A stretch of DNA of 64,000 bases, from positions 930,001 to 994,000 of the forward strand of contig NZ_BNEO01000002.1 of NCBI RefSeq assembly GCF_014905415.1, written 5' to 3'. Both the position numbers and the translations under genes were made by a program. A model generated the notes under the pieces. The model was not told the origin of the DNA. It did no database searches and saw only the letters and a program-made list of their open reading frames with translations. Each line of letters begins with the position of its first letter. Position 1 is the stretch's first letter. Positions 36,954-47,055 of the stretch are shown one piece after another. This DNA comes from Virgibacillus salexigens (GTDB lineage Bacteria > Bacillota > Bacilli > Bacillales > Amphibacillaceae).

Positions 36954-39152
36954 TTATTGCAACGTTCGAGTTACCGTATAAACATCTGTGATTTGTTTAA
37001 TTCGTTCGACAATTTTGCGTAAATGACCGGTATTATGAATAAGAATAGTAATTTGAATGAACGCCATTTTATTACGGTCTGATCTACCATTTACATACGT
37101 AATATTTGTTTTCGTTTCATTTACTGCTTGCAGTACCTCATTTACTAACCCGCGCCGATCATACCCTGATATTTCAAGATCAACATGATATTGCTTCTGA
37201 TCCGTGCGATTATCCTCCCAATCAACATGAAGAAATCGTTGTTTTGCTTCCTCTGTTTGAGCATTTGGACAATCTGCTCGATGAACAGATACTCCCCTGC
37301 CCTTCGTAATATAACCAACAATACGATCACCAGGTACAGGATTACAACATTTTGATAAACGTACTAATAGATTATCAACCCCTTCCACTTTCACACCAGA
37401 ATCACGTTTTTGCGGCTTTTTATTTTTAACTTCCGTTTTCACTTCTTCGATAGTTTGCTCTAGATCCTGTTTTTCTTTTGATTTTCTTAGTTTATCCGTC
37501 AGACGAGTGGAAATTAACGCTGCAGTAATACCTTGATATCCTACCGCTGCATACATATCTTCTTCATTAGAAAAATTAAATTTTTCATATACGCGTTCTA
37601 AATTTTCTTGTGTAAGGACATCTTTAGGTTCGAACGATAAATCTCGAATTTCTTTGTCTACTGCTTCTTTTCCTTTAATAATGTTTTCTTCTCGACGCTG
37701 CTTCTTGAAAAATTGTTTTATTTTATTTTTTGCTTGTGAAGTTTGCGTAATCTTTAACCAATCTTGGGATGGCCCATACGAATGTTTTGAAGTCATCACT
37801 TCAATAATGTCGCCATTCTTTAATTGATAATCAAGTGGCTCCATTTTCCCATTAATTTTTGCGCCAATGGTTTTATTTCCGATTTCTGTATGAATTTTAT
37901 ATGCAAAGTCCAATGGTACAGATCCTGATGGAAGCTCAATTACATCTCCCTTAGGAGTAAACACATAAACCATATCTGAAAATAAATCTACCTTAAGAGA
38001 TTCCATGAATTCTTCTGCATCATGCGTGTCGTTTTGCCAATCAAGAATCTCCCTAAACCAAGTCAATTTCTCTTCAAACGACTTCTTATCGTTATTAACT
38101 CGTTTTCCCTCTTTATATGCCCAATGCGCAGCAATGCCATATTCCGCAATATCATGCATTTCTTTTGTTCGAATCTGTACTTCTAAAGGATCGCCTTTTG
38201 GTCCGATAACGGTAGTATGCAGTGATTGATAGAGATTAGGCTTCGGCATTGCAATATAGTCTTTAAATCTCCCCGGCATTGGTTTCCAGCATGTATGAAT
38301 AATACCTAGAACTGCATAGCAATCTTTAATACTGTTTACAAGGATTCGGACTGCTAGAAGATCATATATTTCATTAAATTGCTTATTTTGTTTCATCATT
38401 TTTCGATAAATACTATACAAATGCTTCGGCCGTCCTGATAAATCTGCATCAATATTCATTTCTTTCAATTGTTGAGAAACTTCATTCATTACTTCTTCGA
38501 TATAAGATTCACGTTGGTCTCTTTTTTGTTTCATCAATTGAACAATTCGATAATATTGCTGAGGATTTAAATAGCGTAAAGCGGTATCCTCAAGCTCCCA
38601 CTTTATCGTAGAAATTCCGAGTCGATGTGCCAAGGGAGCAAATATTTCTAACGTTTCATTGGAAATGCGACGTTGTTTTTCTGGAGGTAAATGTTTTAAT
38701 GTTCGCATATTATGCAATCGATCCGCCAACTTAATTAAAATTACACGGATATCTTTTGCCATTGCTACGAACATTTTTCGATGGTTTTCTGCTTGAATAG
38801 CCTCTTTGGATTTATATTTAATTTTACCTAGTTTCGTAACACCATCAACGAGCATAGCGACTTCATGATTAAACGCTTCTTCAATCGATTCTATGGAAAC
38901 ATCCGTATCTTCTACTACATCATGAAGAAATCCCCCAGCTATTGTCTCCGCATCCATCTCAAGCTCCGTCAATATACCAGCAACTTGTACAGGATGAATG
39001 ATATAAGGCTCTCCAGATTTCCGGAACTGATCGGCATGTGCCTGCTCAGCAAATTCAAAAGCTTGGCGAATAAAAGCAGTATCTTCTTCCGTTAGATACT
39101 GACCAGCCTTTTCCAAAATATCATCAATTGTCATAATATCGCTTTTTGCCAT
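36954..39152 (-). CDS. relA: Bifunctional (p)ppGpp synthetase/hydrolase RelA
   Basis: The long RSH enzyme of the stringent response (732 residues). The hydrolase domain has HD in GGFLHDVVEDTDVS near residue 76 and LIKLADRLHNMRTL near 140, so hydrolase activity should be intact. The synthetase domain lies at about 230-350, TGS at about 395-455 (VFTPKGDVIELPSGS), a zinc-finger-like region at about 590-620 (RLSKCCNPVPGD) and ACT at about 655-732. dtd follows; apt and recJ lie upstream in the same orientation. Confidence 0.96.
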   Translation of the reverse strand: MAKSDIMTIDDILEKAGQYLTEEDTAFIRQAFEFAEQAHADQFRKSGEPYIIHPVQVAGILTELEMDAETIAGGFLHDVVEDTDVSIESIEEAFNHEVAMLVDGVTKLGKIKYKSKEAIQAENHRKMFVAMAKDIRVILIKLADRLHNMRTLKHLPPEKQRRISNETLEIFAPLAHRLGISTIKWELEDTALRYLNPQQYYRIVQLMKQKRDQRESYIEEVMNEVSQQLKEMNIDADLSGRPKHLYSIYRKMMKQNKQFNEIYDLLAVRILVNSIKDCYAVLGIIHTCWKPMPGRFKDYIAMPKPNLYQSLHTTVIGPKGDPLEVQIRTKEMHDIAEYGIAAHWAYKEGKRVNNDKKSFEEKLTWFREILDWQNDTHDAEEFMESLKVDLFSDMVYVFTPKGDVIELPSGSVPLDFAYKIHTEIGNKTIGAKINGKMEPLDYQLKNGDIIEVMTSKHSYGPSQDWLKITQTSQAKNKIKQFFKKQRREENIIKGKEAVDKEIRDLSFEPKDVLTQENLERVYEKFNFSNEEDMYAAVGYQGITAALISTRLTDKLRKSKEKQDLEQTIEEVKTEVKNKKPQKRDSGVKVEGVDNLLVRLSKCCNPVPGDRIVGYITKGRGVSVHRADCPNAQTEEAKQRFLHVDWEDNRTDQKQYHVDLEISGYDRRGLVNEVLQAVNETKTNITYVNGRSDRNKMAFIQITILIHNTGHLRKIVERIKQITDVYTVTRTLQ

Positions 39153-39308
39153 TAATAATCACCTTTATTCGCTATCTCAAGTTTCTAATATTAATCTTAA
39201 ATATATTAATTATATGCTTTTTCGACACTTCATGTCCATCGTTAATTTTTGTAAATGCTTAATATCTATGTAAGTTGTATCAAAGAGCTTCACCAATAAT
39301 AACAAATA

Positions 39309-39337
39309 GGCCTAACGATCTATATTATCGTCAGACC
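39309..39337 (-). terminator. Terminator after apt
   Basis: On the minus strand GGTCTGACGAT pairs with ATCGTTAGGCC (11 pairs, two of them G-U), followed by a T-rich tail. It separates recJ-apt from relA. Confidence 0.75.
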
Positions 39338-39350
39338 CATATGAAATGAG

Positions 39351-39863
39351 TTAGTAACTCATTAATGTTAGTACATCATAACCTTCTAGTTTGTCTAAAC
39401 CATCTAAATAGCTTAATTCGATAATGAACGCACACCCTGCAACAACACCGCCAAGTTCTTCTACTAATTTAATGGTTGCTTCAATTGTGCCACCGGTTGC
39501 TAACAAATCATCTGTAATTAACACGCGTTGTCCCGGCTTTATCGCGTCTTTGTGAATAGTTAAGACATTTGACCCATATTCTAGTCCATAATCAACTTTT
39601 ACAACTTCTCTTGGAAGTTTTCCTTCTTTTCGCACTGGAGCAAAGCCAACTCCTAATGCGTATGATACAGGACAACCAATGATAAAACCTCTTGCTTCAG
39701 GACCAACTACTACATCTATTTCTTTTTCTTTTGCGTAATCAACGATTTCATCGACTGCTGATCGAAAAGCATTACCATCTGCCATTAACGGTGTAATATC
39801 TTTAAACTTTATACCCTCTTTAGGCCAGTTTTCAACAATTTTAACATAATTTTTATAATCCAT
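39351..39863 (-). CDS. apt: Adenine phosphoribosyltransferase
   Basis: Apt salvages adenine to AMP using PRPP. The 170-residue protein has the PRPP-binding motif [15 protein letters not shown] near residue 120 and [18 protein letters not shown] near 54. It overlaps the end of recJ by 11 bases, so the two are co-translated. The order recJ-apt-relA is widely conserved in Bacilli. Confidence 0.97.
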   Translation of the reverse strand: MDYKNYVKIVENWPKEGIKFKDITPLMADGNAFRSAVDEIVDYAKEKEIDVVVGPEARGFIIGCPVSYALGVGFAPVRKEGKLPREVVKVDYGLEYGSNVLTIHKDAIKPGQRVLITDDLLATGGTIEATIKLVEELGGVVAGCAFIIELSYLDGLDKLEGYDVLTLMSY

Positions 39864-42183
39864 AACTCAGTTCCTCCTTGGGGATCCCCAAATATTCCGC
39901 GCATCTTGTAAAAAAGCTTTTTAATTCTTCATAGGTGGAATAATAAAGTACCTTCTCAATCTCAGCCTGTCTTAATCGTTGTTGATAAATGGAAGAAGAT
40001 CGAAGATCTTTTTTCATCGGTTGAGGATTCGGCTGGATGATTCCATCCGTATTACTTATAAAATCCAATTCTTCAAACACATCTAAAATAAATAAAAGTT
40101 TATCTTTCGTCCACCCTTTCGATTGTATCAGAACAGTTATATCACGATCTGCATGTAATTGTTTACGTCTGAGAATAAAGGCATAAACCCACTTGAATTC
40201 TTCTCTGGATGGAAATGCCCTTAAATAAGTACTATCTTTCACATAATAACATACATGTATGTTATTTGGTTTGGTATTTTTTATTAACTGTTCAAGATCT
40301 GCTATTTCATTTGGCATGTCGATAATAAATAAGCTGTTCAATTGCTCCGGATCATCCAGCAAATCCTGATAGGTCTTGTAATTGATTCCTTCATACTGCG
40401 TACGTTCTTCTTTACCGACTGCCAATTGACGAGATTCCTCGTTTATAAAAGGAGATATATCCAATGTACGTTTACCTCGATGGTCAAACAATTGCCAATC
40501 ATTAATTGAAATATCTTGAATCATCATTTGGGGTTTGCGTTGTCCATTCCACTCATTGATTCCTAATTCACCGACCAATTGAATAGCCGTATGTGGCGTT
40601 AAGTAATGAAATAGCTCTCCTAGTCCAAAGCCAATGGCATCTAACATCGCCTTATTCGATTTAAATTGAAGCTTTAAATGATTTTTCAAGCTACCAATCT
40701 GTCTTGCTTGTGTTGGCTGCTCTTGTATATGAAATAACGGTTTTGGATTGTGCATTCCAAATGGTGCTAATCGTTCAATCTCCCCAATAAGCTCTTCAGT
40801 GATTTCAGATATTGGGATAGACTGGCTTATATCAATAACCTGTTTAAAATCTTCTGCAGTTAATTGACTAAAAATCAACTCATTTAAAGCTGCTTGCAAG
40901 ACTTCTACTTGTTCTAATTGTAATGTCATTCCTGCCGCTTGAGCATGTCCTCCAAAACTATGAAATAAATGTCTTACCTGCATACAATTTTGAAATAAGT
41001 CAAATGCTGGAATACTTCGGGCTGACCCTTTTGCTATTCCTTTATCTGATTTCTTAGCAAGCACGATAGCAGGCCGATCATATTTACGTACTAGCTTAGA
41101 AGCAACAATTCCAAGAACGCCCTCATTCCAACCTTCTTTTGCTACAATAATAACACCTTGTTGCTCACACCCATTTAACATTTCCTCTGCTTCATTTACA
41201 ATTTCAGTAACGATACGCTGACGCTCTTGATTGATTTGTTGTATCGTTTCTGCAATTTCAATTGCTTCCTCTTTAGAATCAGTCATTAATAAATGAACAG
41301 CCAGATCGGCATCTTGCAATCTTCCAACTGCATTTATCCTTGGGCCAATTAGAAAACCTACGTCTTCTTCCGTAACTTGATCCTCTATTTTGCAAACTTG
41401 CTTCAATGCTTTTAACCCAACATTCGATGTAGCAGAGAGTGCTTTTAATCCGTAGTAAGCTAGAATTCGATTCTCATTCACGAGTGGTACAAGGTCTGCA
41501 ATCGTACCTATTGCAGTAAATTCCAATAAATGTTTTGGAAAATAACCTAATAAGGATTCGGCAAATTTAAAAGCAACGCCAACACCCGCAAGCTCTTGAA
41601 ATAAATAATCAGGTGAGCATTTAGGATGTATAATCGCATAACAATCAGGTAATTCAGCTTGAATCTCATGGTGGTCCGTAATAATTAAATCGATTCCAAG
41701 TTCATTAGCCACCTCTGCTTCATGGACAGCAGCTATTCCCGTATCAACAGTGATAATTAGTTGATACCCCTCATCATAAGCATTGCGAAAAGCTTTTTCA
41801 TTCGGACCATAACCCTCTGTAAATCGATTAGGGATATAAAAATTGCAATCTGCTCCGAGTTCTTGCAGTGCTTTTAATAATACAGTTGTTGAACTTACAC
41901 CGTCCGCGTCATAATCACCAAACACAAGGATTCTTTCTTGATTTTCAATTGCTTGATGGACACGGTTTGTTGCTTTATCTATCATTAGAAGCATATTCGG
42001 ATTATGTAAGTCAGAAAGATCAGGCGCAAGAAATTTTGAGGCTGCATGTTCTGAAGTTATTCCTCTTTGTAGTAAAAGCTCTTGAATTACAGGAGATAAA
42101 GAAAGCGAGTCATCCATCCAATGTAAATTATCATTATCCTGTATCTTCTCTATATAGTTCCATTTTGCCTTACTCTTTAACAT
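39853..42183 (-). CDS. recJ: Single-stranded-DNA-specific exonuclease RecJ
   Basis: A 5'-3' exonuclease of 776 residues used in recombination and repair. The DHH phosphoesterase core has [11 protein letters not shown] near residue 88, IITVDTG near 144 and ITDHHEIQ near 166; the DHHA1 region holds [11 protein letters not shown] near 400. A long C-terminal extension (about 540-776) is typical of Firmicutes RecJ. The ATG at 42181-42183 is chosen since AGGGGTG precedes it; an upstream start lacks a ribosome site. Confidence 0.95.
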   Translation of the reverse strand: MLKSKAKWNYIEKIQDNDNLHWMDDSLSLSPVIQELLLQRGITSEHAASKFLAPDLSDLHNPNMLLMIDKATNRVHQAIENQERILVFGDYDADGVSSTTVLLKALQELGADCNFYIPNRFTEGYGPNEKAFRNAYDEGYQLIITVDTGIAAVHEAEVANELGIDLIITDHHEIQAELPDCYAIIHPKCSPDYLFQELAGVGVAFKFAESLLGYFPKHLLEFTAIGTIADLVPLVNENRILAYYGLKALSATSNVGLKALKQVCKIEDQVTEEDVGFLIGPRINAVGRLQDADLAVHLLMTDSKEEAIEIAETIQQINQERQRIVTEIVNEAEEMLNGCEQQGVIIVAKEGWNEGVLGIVASKLVRKYDRPAIVLAKKSDKGIAKGSARSIPAFDLFQNCMQVRHLFHSFGGHAQAAGMTLQLEQVEVLQAALNELIFSQLTAEDFKQVIDISQSIPISEITEELIGEIERLAPFGMHNPKPLFHIQEQPTQARQIGSLKNHLKLQFKSNKAMLDAIGFGLGELFHYLTPHTAIQLVGELGINEWNGQRKPQMMIQDISINDWQLFDHRGKRTLDISPFINEESRQLAVGKEERTQYEGINYKTYQDLLDDPEQLNSLFIIDMPNEIADLEQLIKNTKPNNIHVCYYVKDSTYLRAFPSREEFKWVYAFILRRKQLHADRDITVLIQSKGWTKDKLLFILDVFEELDFISNTDGIIQPNPQPMKKDLRSSSIYQQRLRQAEIEKVLYYSTYEELKSFFTRCAEYLGIPKEELSYGL

Positions 42184-42262
42184 AAATTCACCCCTGACTA
42201 ATCTATTATACATAAATTACATCAGGGGTAGCAACTAGAACTCATATGATAAGATTGGTTAA

Positions 42263-42583
42263 TTATTTCTCATGATGATCCGCTTCCACTCCATTCGCTT
42301 CATCGTTTACTGCTATACCAGCCTCTTCTAACTTATTTGTTAAGTTAAATATTTCCGCTTTGTGATGACGGATTTCACGTTGTAATCGGAATATTCTTAA
42401 AGCGCCAACAGCAGCGGTAATGATGCCACCCATAAGTACGGAGAACAAAATAATTAGAATCAGTGGAGACTCTGCCGTCCAAAATAAATAATTTACTTCT
42501 ACTGCTTCCACATTCGTAACTGCAAAAACAGCTACAATAATAACAAATAGAATTGCAAATAATACATAAGATTGTCCTTTCAT
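42263..42583 (-). CDS. yrvD: LapA-domain membrane protein (YrvD-like)
   Basis: A 106-residue protein with two membrane segments (about 7-25 and 41-62) and a C-terminal coiled coil (LRIFRLQREIRHHKAEIFNL), which is the lipopolysaccharide-assembly A domain (DUF1049) layout. In Gram-positive bacteria its role is unknown. It lies between secDF and recJ as in B. subtilis and has a strong ribosome site (GGAGGAG). Confidence 0.9.
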   Translation of the reverse strand: MKGQSYVLFAILFVIIVAVFAVTNVEAVEVNYLFWTAESPLILIILFSVLMGGIITAAVGALRIFRLQREIRHHKAEIFNLTNKLEEAGIAVNDEANGVEADHHEK

Positions 42584-42658
42584 GTAACTCCTCCTATCAA
42601 GAATGTGTCGTAGTCCATTTGATTATGTTCTCCTATTACCCTTACATAAATCAAGCAA

Positions 42659-42686
42659 ACCTCTGTTACTATATAGCAACAGAGGT
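42659..42686 (-). terminator. Terminator after secDF
   Basis: ACCTCTGTT at 42659-42667 pairs with AACAGAGGT at 42678-42686. It lies ten bases after the secDF stop on the minus strand; the T-run is better on the plus strand. Confidence 0.7.
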
Positions 42687-42695
42687 CATTGTTTT

Positions 42696-44966
42696 TTATA
42701 CTTGTGGGCCTTCCACTTTCTTTTTCTTCGTAAAATCAACTGGTTTCTTCTTGATCATCTTGCCTCGCCATACGAGCCACAATTGCGCAGCTAAGAACAA
42801 GGAAGAATAAGTTCCAGCCAACAACCCAACAGCAAGCGCTATAGCAAAGCCTCCTATTGATTGTGCTCCTAGAAATAAGAAAGCAAGAACAGCGATTAAT
42901 GTGGTAACAGAGGTGTTAATACTACGCATAAATGTTTGTACTAAACTTCGGTTAACAATGACCGCTAATTCTTTAAAGGACTTCACTTTTTTCCGTTTCC
43001 GGAGATTTTCTCTTATCCTGTCAAACGTTACAATCGTATCATTAATGGAATACCCAACAATTGTAAGAATCGCTGCTACAATCGTAACATCAAATTCAAT
43101 TTGCGTAATACTAAATATTGCTATCGTGAAAAATGCATCATGCAAGAGTGCAATTATTGCCGTAATCGCAAAGAAGAATTCAAATCGAATCGTAACATAA
43201 AGGATCATAAAGATGGAAGCAATTCCAACCGCGTAAGCAGCATTTTTAACTAACTCTTCTCCAACAATTGGTGATACGACACTTATACTAGGCTCGTTAC
43301 CGTATGCATTGTCAAAATAGGATTTCACCTCAGCTATTGTATCTTGAGACAGTACGGTATCAAATCTGGCAACTGCTGATTCGCCATCTTCACCTGTAGA
43401 CACAATTGATTTAGCCTCTAAACCTAATTCATCAAATCCTTGCTCTACTTCTTCGGTTGTAATCGTATTTTCTGCTAAAATCTCGATTCGTGAACCACTT
43501 GTGAAGTCAATACCCGGATTTAATTTAAAGATAAACAAAGAGCCAATTCCTAATATAACCATGATTAATGAAACCATAAAGAATTTCTTACGATGCTGCA
43601 CAACGTTTAATGACCGGTTAAATAATTTTGGTTCTTCTTCCCCTTTTTGTTTAATATCTTTGATGTCTGCTCGCTTCACTGCAAACCAGCTTGGACGATT
43701 TTTTATGAATTTAGTTTTAATCCAAAGACTTAATAGTAAACGTGTACCGAATACGGCCGTCACAAAACTTACTAAAATACTTACAATTAACATGGTTGCA
43801 AATCCCTTTACCGAACTTGTCCCAAATATAAATAAGACAGAAGCAGCCAGCAGGGTTGTTATATTTGCATCAAGAATGGTTGACAGCGAGTTCTTTGTTC
43901 CTGCTTTAAACGAAGCGATGATCGATTTACCAGCACGAATTTCCTCTTTGATCCTTTCAAAGGTAATCACATTTGCATCGACAGCCATACCGACACCAAG
44001 AATTAAAGCAGCAATACCTGGTAATGTCAGTACCCCATTCATTAATTCAAACACTAATAAAATCAGATAAATATAAATGCTTAAATTAATAACTGCAATG
44101 AAGCCTGGAAATCTGTACACAGCAATCATATATAAGAAAATTAATCCTACACCTATAAACCCGGCAAAGACCGTTTTATCCAATGCTTGTTCTCCGAATT
44201 GTGCTCCAACTGATGTGGAATAAATCTCTTCCAAATGTACCGGTAAAGACCCAGAGTTTATGATATTAGCTAATTGCTTCGCAGAATCCACTGTGAAGTT
44301 TCCACTTATCATAACATTATTCGTATTTAATGTTTCGCTCACACTAGGAGCCGATACAAATTTAGGATCCTCTTTTTGGTATTCTTCAGCATAACTGTCG
44401 CCTTCTTTATAATCCATCCAAATCACAAGCAAATTATCTGGATAAGGTGTTTCTGGATTATCCATATTTTTAATTTGACTTGTCACATCAGCAAATTTCT
44501 CCGCATCTTTTAACTGCAATGTAACAATCGGTTGATTACTATTAGGGTCAAAGTCTTGCTTGGCACTTCCTTCTTTTACATCGTTCCCATTTAAAAGTTC
44601 CTTATCGTTGACATCACGGAACGATAACTGTGCTGCGGTAGAAAGTAACTCTCTTGCCTCTGTTTGGTCTTCTACACCGGCAAGCTGTACTCTGATTCGA
44701 TTCTCCCCTTCAATATCAATACTTGCTTCACTTATACCTAATCGATTTACTCGATCATTCAAGGTTTCAACGGTGGATTCTAATAAGCCCCTATCCATTT
44801 CCTGATTTCCATCAACTGGTTCTGCCTCATAGAGTACTTCAAATCCACCTTGTAAATCCAATCCTAAATTTATATCTTTTGTAATGCCTGTAACCGTTGT
44901 TCCAATTGTACCTGCAAAAATAAGTACGATTAGAAAAAAGGCAACTATTCTGCCTCTATTTTTCAT
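42696..44966 (-). CDS. secDF: Fused protein-export subunit SecDF
   Basis: SecD and SecF fused in one 756-residue, 12-segment membrane protein, as in Bacillus. SecD part: LGLDLQGGFEVLYEAEP near residue 34, the periplasmic P1 domain, and the GVGMAVDANVITFERIKEE motif near 320. SecF part: GIDFTSGSRIE near 483 and GYSINDTIVTFDRIRENL near 645. It uses the proton gradient to pull exported proteins through SecYEG. comN lies upstream and a terminator follows. Confidence 0.97.
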   Translation of the reverse strand: MKNRGRIVAFFLIVLIFAGTIGTTVTGITKDINLGLDLQGGFEVLYEAEPVDGNQEMDRGLLESTVETLNDRVNRLGISEASIDIEGENRIRVQLAGVEDQTEARELLSTAAQLSFRDVNDKELLNGNDVKEGSAKQDFDPNSNQPIVTLQLKDAEKFADVTSQIKNMDNPETPYPDNLLVIWMDYKEGDSYAEEYQKEDPKFVSAPSVSETLNTNNVMISGNFTVDSAKQLANIINSGSLPVHLEEIYSTSVGAQFGEQALDKTVFAGFIGVGLIFLYMIAVYRFPGFIAVINLSIYIYLILLVFELMNGVLTLPGIAALILGVGMAVDANVITFERIKEEIRAGKSIIASFKAGTKNSLSTILDANITTLLAASVLFIFGTSSVKGFATMLIVSILVSFVTAVFGTRLLLSLWIKTKFIKNRPSWFAVKRADIKDIKQKGEEEPKLFNRSLNVVQHRKKFFMVSLIMVILGIGSLFIFKLNPGIDFTSGSRIEILAENTITTEEVEQGFDELGLEAKSIVSTGEDGESAVARFDTVLSQDTIAEVKSYFDNAYGNEPSISVVSPIVGEELVKNAAYAVGIASIFMILYVTIRFEFFFAITAIIALLHDAFFTIAIFSITQIEFDVTIVAAILTIVGYSINDTIVTFDRIRENLRKRKKVKSFKELAVIVNRSLVQTFMRSINTSVTTLIAVLAFLFLGAQSIGGFAIALAVGLLAGTYSSLFLAAQLWLVWRGKMIKKKPVDFTKKKKVEGPQV

Positions 44967-45018
44967 CTATCCATGGCCTCCCTTTTTCTTAGGGTGATAA
45001 TTTTTTATGTAATTTAAA

Positions 45019-45315
45019 CTAATGATTGTTTGTCTCATTTGTTACAGCTTGAATGGATGCCATTAAATCGCCATCCTGGTAAGCTTCTACGGTCAAATAA
45101 CTTATATAAGCAGCTGTACTCAACTGGAAGATATCTTGTACTACTTCATAAATTCGCTTCTCTGGATCACCCTTCCATACCTTCTGCATTAAGCACTTCC
45201 ATACGTCATCGGTTGTTGTTTGTTCATACCCCATTAAATGAAACTCTTCTGCCTTACTTTGTAATGCAGGCATCACCATTTCTTTCCATTCTGTTACAGT
45301 TTGTACAATTTCCAA
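45019..45315 (-). CDS. comN: Post-transcriptional regulator ComN
   Basis: A 98-residue helical protein of the ComN/YrzD family. In B. subtilis ComN affects the comE competence mRNA and interacts with the division-site protein DivIVA. The family features are MPALQSKAEEFHLMGYE near residue 15 and DVWKCLMQKVWKGDPEKR near 37. It lies between secDF and spoVB, divergent from spoVB, as in B. subtilis. Confidence 0.88.
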   Translation of the reverse strand: MEIVQTVTEWKEMVMPALQSKAEEFHLMGYEQTTTDDVWKCLMQKVWKGDPEKRIYEVVQDIFQLSTAAYISYLTVEAYQDGDLMASIQAVTNETNNH

Positions 45316-45435
45316 AAAAGAACCCTCCTAAATTCGGAGTACTAAAATTCGGTAACTTGTCATGCTTGGCCAAGTGAATCGCATATATATCATTGTATAT
45401 GAAATTCCATTTTTTGAGAAGGCAGGTCGTATATA

Positions 45436-46986
45436 ATGACCAAACAAACATTTTTACAAGGTACACTTATTTTAATACTAGCTGGTATGATTACACGTTT
45501 TCTTGGTTTTATTAACCGTATTGTTGTTGCTCGTCTCATGGGAGAAGAAGGTGTAGGTCTATACATGATGGCACTTCCTACGTTCTTCTTAGTGATTACC
45601 CTTACGCAACTCGGTTTACCTGTTGCTATTTCAAAAAGGACCGCTGAAGCCGAGGCTCAAGGGGATCATGCTAAAATTAAAAAGATCCTCATCGTATCTC
45701 TAGTAATTACTGGCATATCCAGTATTATTTTTACTACAGGTATGATCTTAGCTACACCATTTATTGCAACTACATTACTAACCGATGATCGCACACTTTA
45801 TCCATTATTAGCCATTAGTCCGATTATCCCCATCATAGCTATATCATCTGTTTTAAGAGGTTATTTCCAAGGAAAACAAAATATGAAGCCACAAAGTTAT
45901 GCACAAGTCATCGAGCAAATTATCCGGATTTCCTGTGTCGCACTTTTTGTGAAACTATTACTACCATATGGATTAGAGTTTGCGGCAGCTGGTGCGATGT
46001 TTAGTATAATTCTAGGTGAATTCGTCTCCTTACTTTATATGGTGCGCATGTTCAAGTTAAAAAAACGAATTAAAATCCGCTCTCGTTTCTTTTCCTATTT
46101 ACGTTCAAGTAGAGACACACTTAAAGAATTGTTCTCCATTGCACTTCCTAGCACAGGTAGCCGAATGATCGGATCGATATCTAATTTTCTAGAACCTATC
46201 TTAGTAGCGCAAAGTCTAGCTATTGCCGGGATATCTAGTACATTAGCGACTAAGCAATATGGCGAACTTACAGGCTATGTATTACCCTTATTATTCTTAC
46301 CAACTTTTATCACGCATTCTCTGTCTACAGCATTGGTACCTTCTATTTCTGAAGCAGAAGCTACAAACAATACGAAATTAATCCATTACCGTATTCATCA
46401 GTCTATTCGCATTTCCTTTTCATCAGGAGCTATTGCCACCATTGTACTTACACTCTTTTCTGTACCAATTTTAACATACATGTACGGCACGGGAGATGCA
46501 AGCAGGTTTGTATTATTGATGGCTCCATTTTATATTTTACTTTATATACAAGCACCTTTACAAGCAGCGCTACAAGCATTGGATTTAGCGAGGCCTGCTA
46601 TGTGGAACAGCCTGATTGGGGCAATATGTAAATTTGTTGCTCTATTTATGCTTGCATCCAATCCTAATTTTGGTATTATGGGTGTCGCTATTTCCATGGC
46701 ATTAAGCGTTGTACTCATTACTCTACTGCATCTTGGATCATTATATAAAGCTATCGGGTTTGGTATTCCGCTGAAAGATATTACTAAAATGATACTACTC
46801 TTAACAATGACTTGGGGATTAGGCCAATTTATTAAAGGAATTTATGACAACCTCCAGCCAGGAATACTCGTGTTTATTAGCTTATTAATTGGCTTAACGT
46901 TTATTTATATCCTATTCTTATTTTTACTTCGATTTATTACGAGAGAAGAATTAAAACAACTTCCCTTCCTACAAAAATGGCTGTAA
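45436..46986 (+). CDS. spoVB: Stage V sporulation protein B (lipid flippase family)
   Basis: SpoVB is a MATE/MOP-superfamily protein needed for spore cortex formation, probably flipping a peptidoglycan lipid precursor in the mother cell. The 516-residue protein has about 14 membrane segments, opens TFLQGTLILILAGMITRFLG, and has SVLRGYFQGKQNMKPQSYAQ near residue 139. The ribosome site is weak (GGCAGG). It diverges from comN and is followed by a strong terminator. Confidence 0.93.
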   Translation: MTKQTFLQGTLILILAGMITRFLGFINRIVVARLMGEEGVGLYMMALPTFFLVITLTQLGLPVAISKRTAEAEAQGDHAKIKKILIVSLVITGISSIIFTTGMILATPFIATTLLTDDRTLYPLLAISPIIPIIAISSVLRGYFQGKQNMKPQSYAQVIEQIIRISCVALFVKLLLPYGLEFAAAGAMFSIILGEFVSLLYMVRMFKLKKRIKIRSRFFSYLRSSRDTLKELFSIALPSTGSRMIGSISNFLEPILVAQSLAIAGISSTLATKQYGELTGYVLPLLFLPTFITHSLSTALVPSISEAEATNNTKLIHYRIHQSIRISFSSGAIATIVLTLFSVPILTYMYGTGDASRFVLLMAPFYILLYIQAPLQAALQALDLARPAMWNSLIGAICKFVALFMLASNPNFGIMGVAISMALSVVLITLLHLGSLYKAIGFGIPLKDITKMILLLTMTWGLGQFIKGIYDNLQPGILVFISLLIGLTFIYILFLFLLRFITREELKQLPFLQKWL

Positions 46987-47025
46987 AGTGGGTACGTAAT
47001 CATCTTACAATTTATTAACTAGTTA

Positions 47026-47055
47026 AAAAACCTGCCAAGTAACAGGCAGGTTTTT
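47026..47055. terminator. Bidirectional terminator between spoVB and the permease gene
   Basis: AAAAACCTGCC pairs with GGCAGGTTTTT around an eight-base loop between convergent genes. The stop codon of the permease gene (47054-47056) touches the end of the stem. Confidence 0.9.

Noticed and set aside
43501-44070. 189-codon open frame on the plus strand opposite secDF
   Set aside because: It is wholly antisense to a clear SecDF protein, has no ribosome site and its translation resembles no family.
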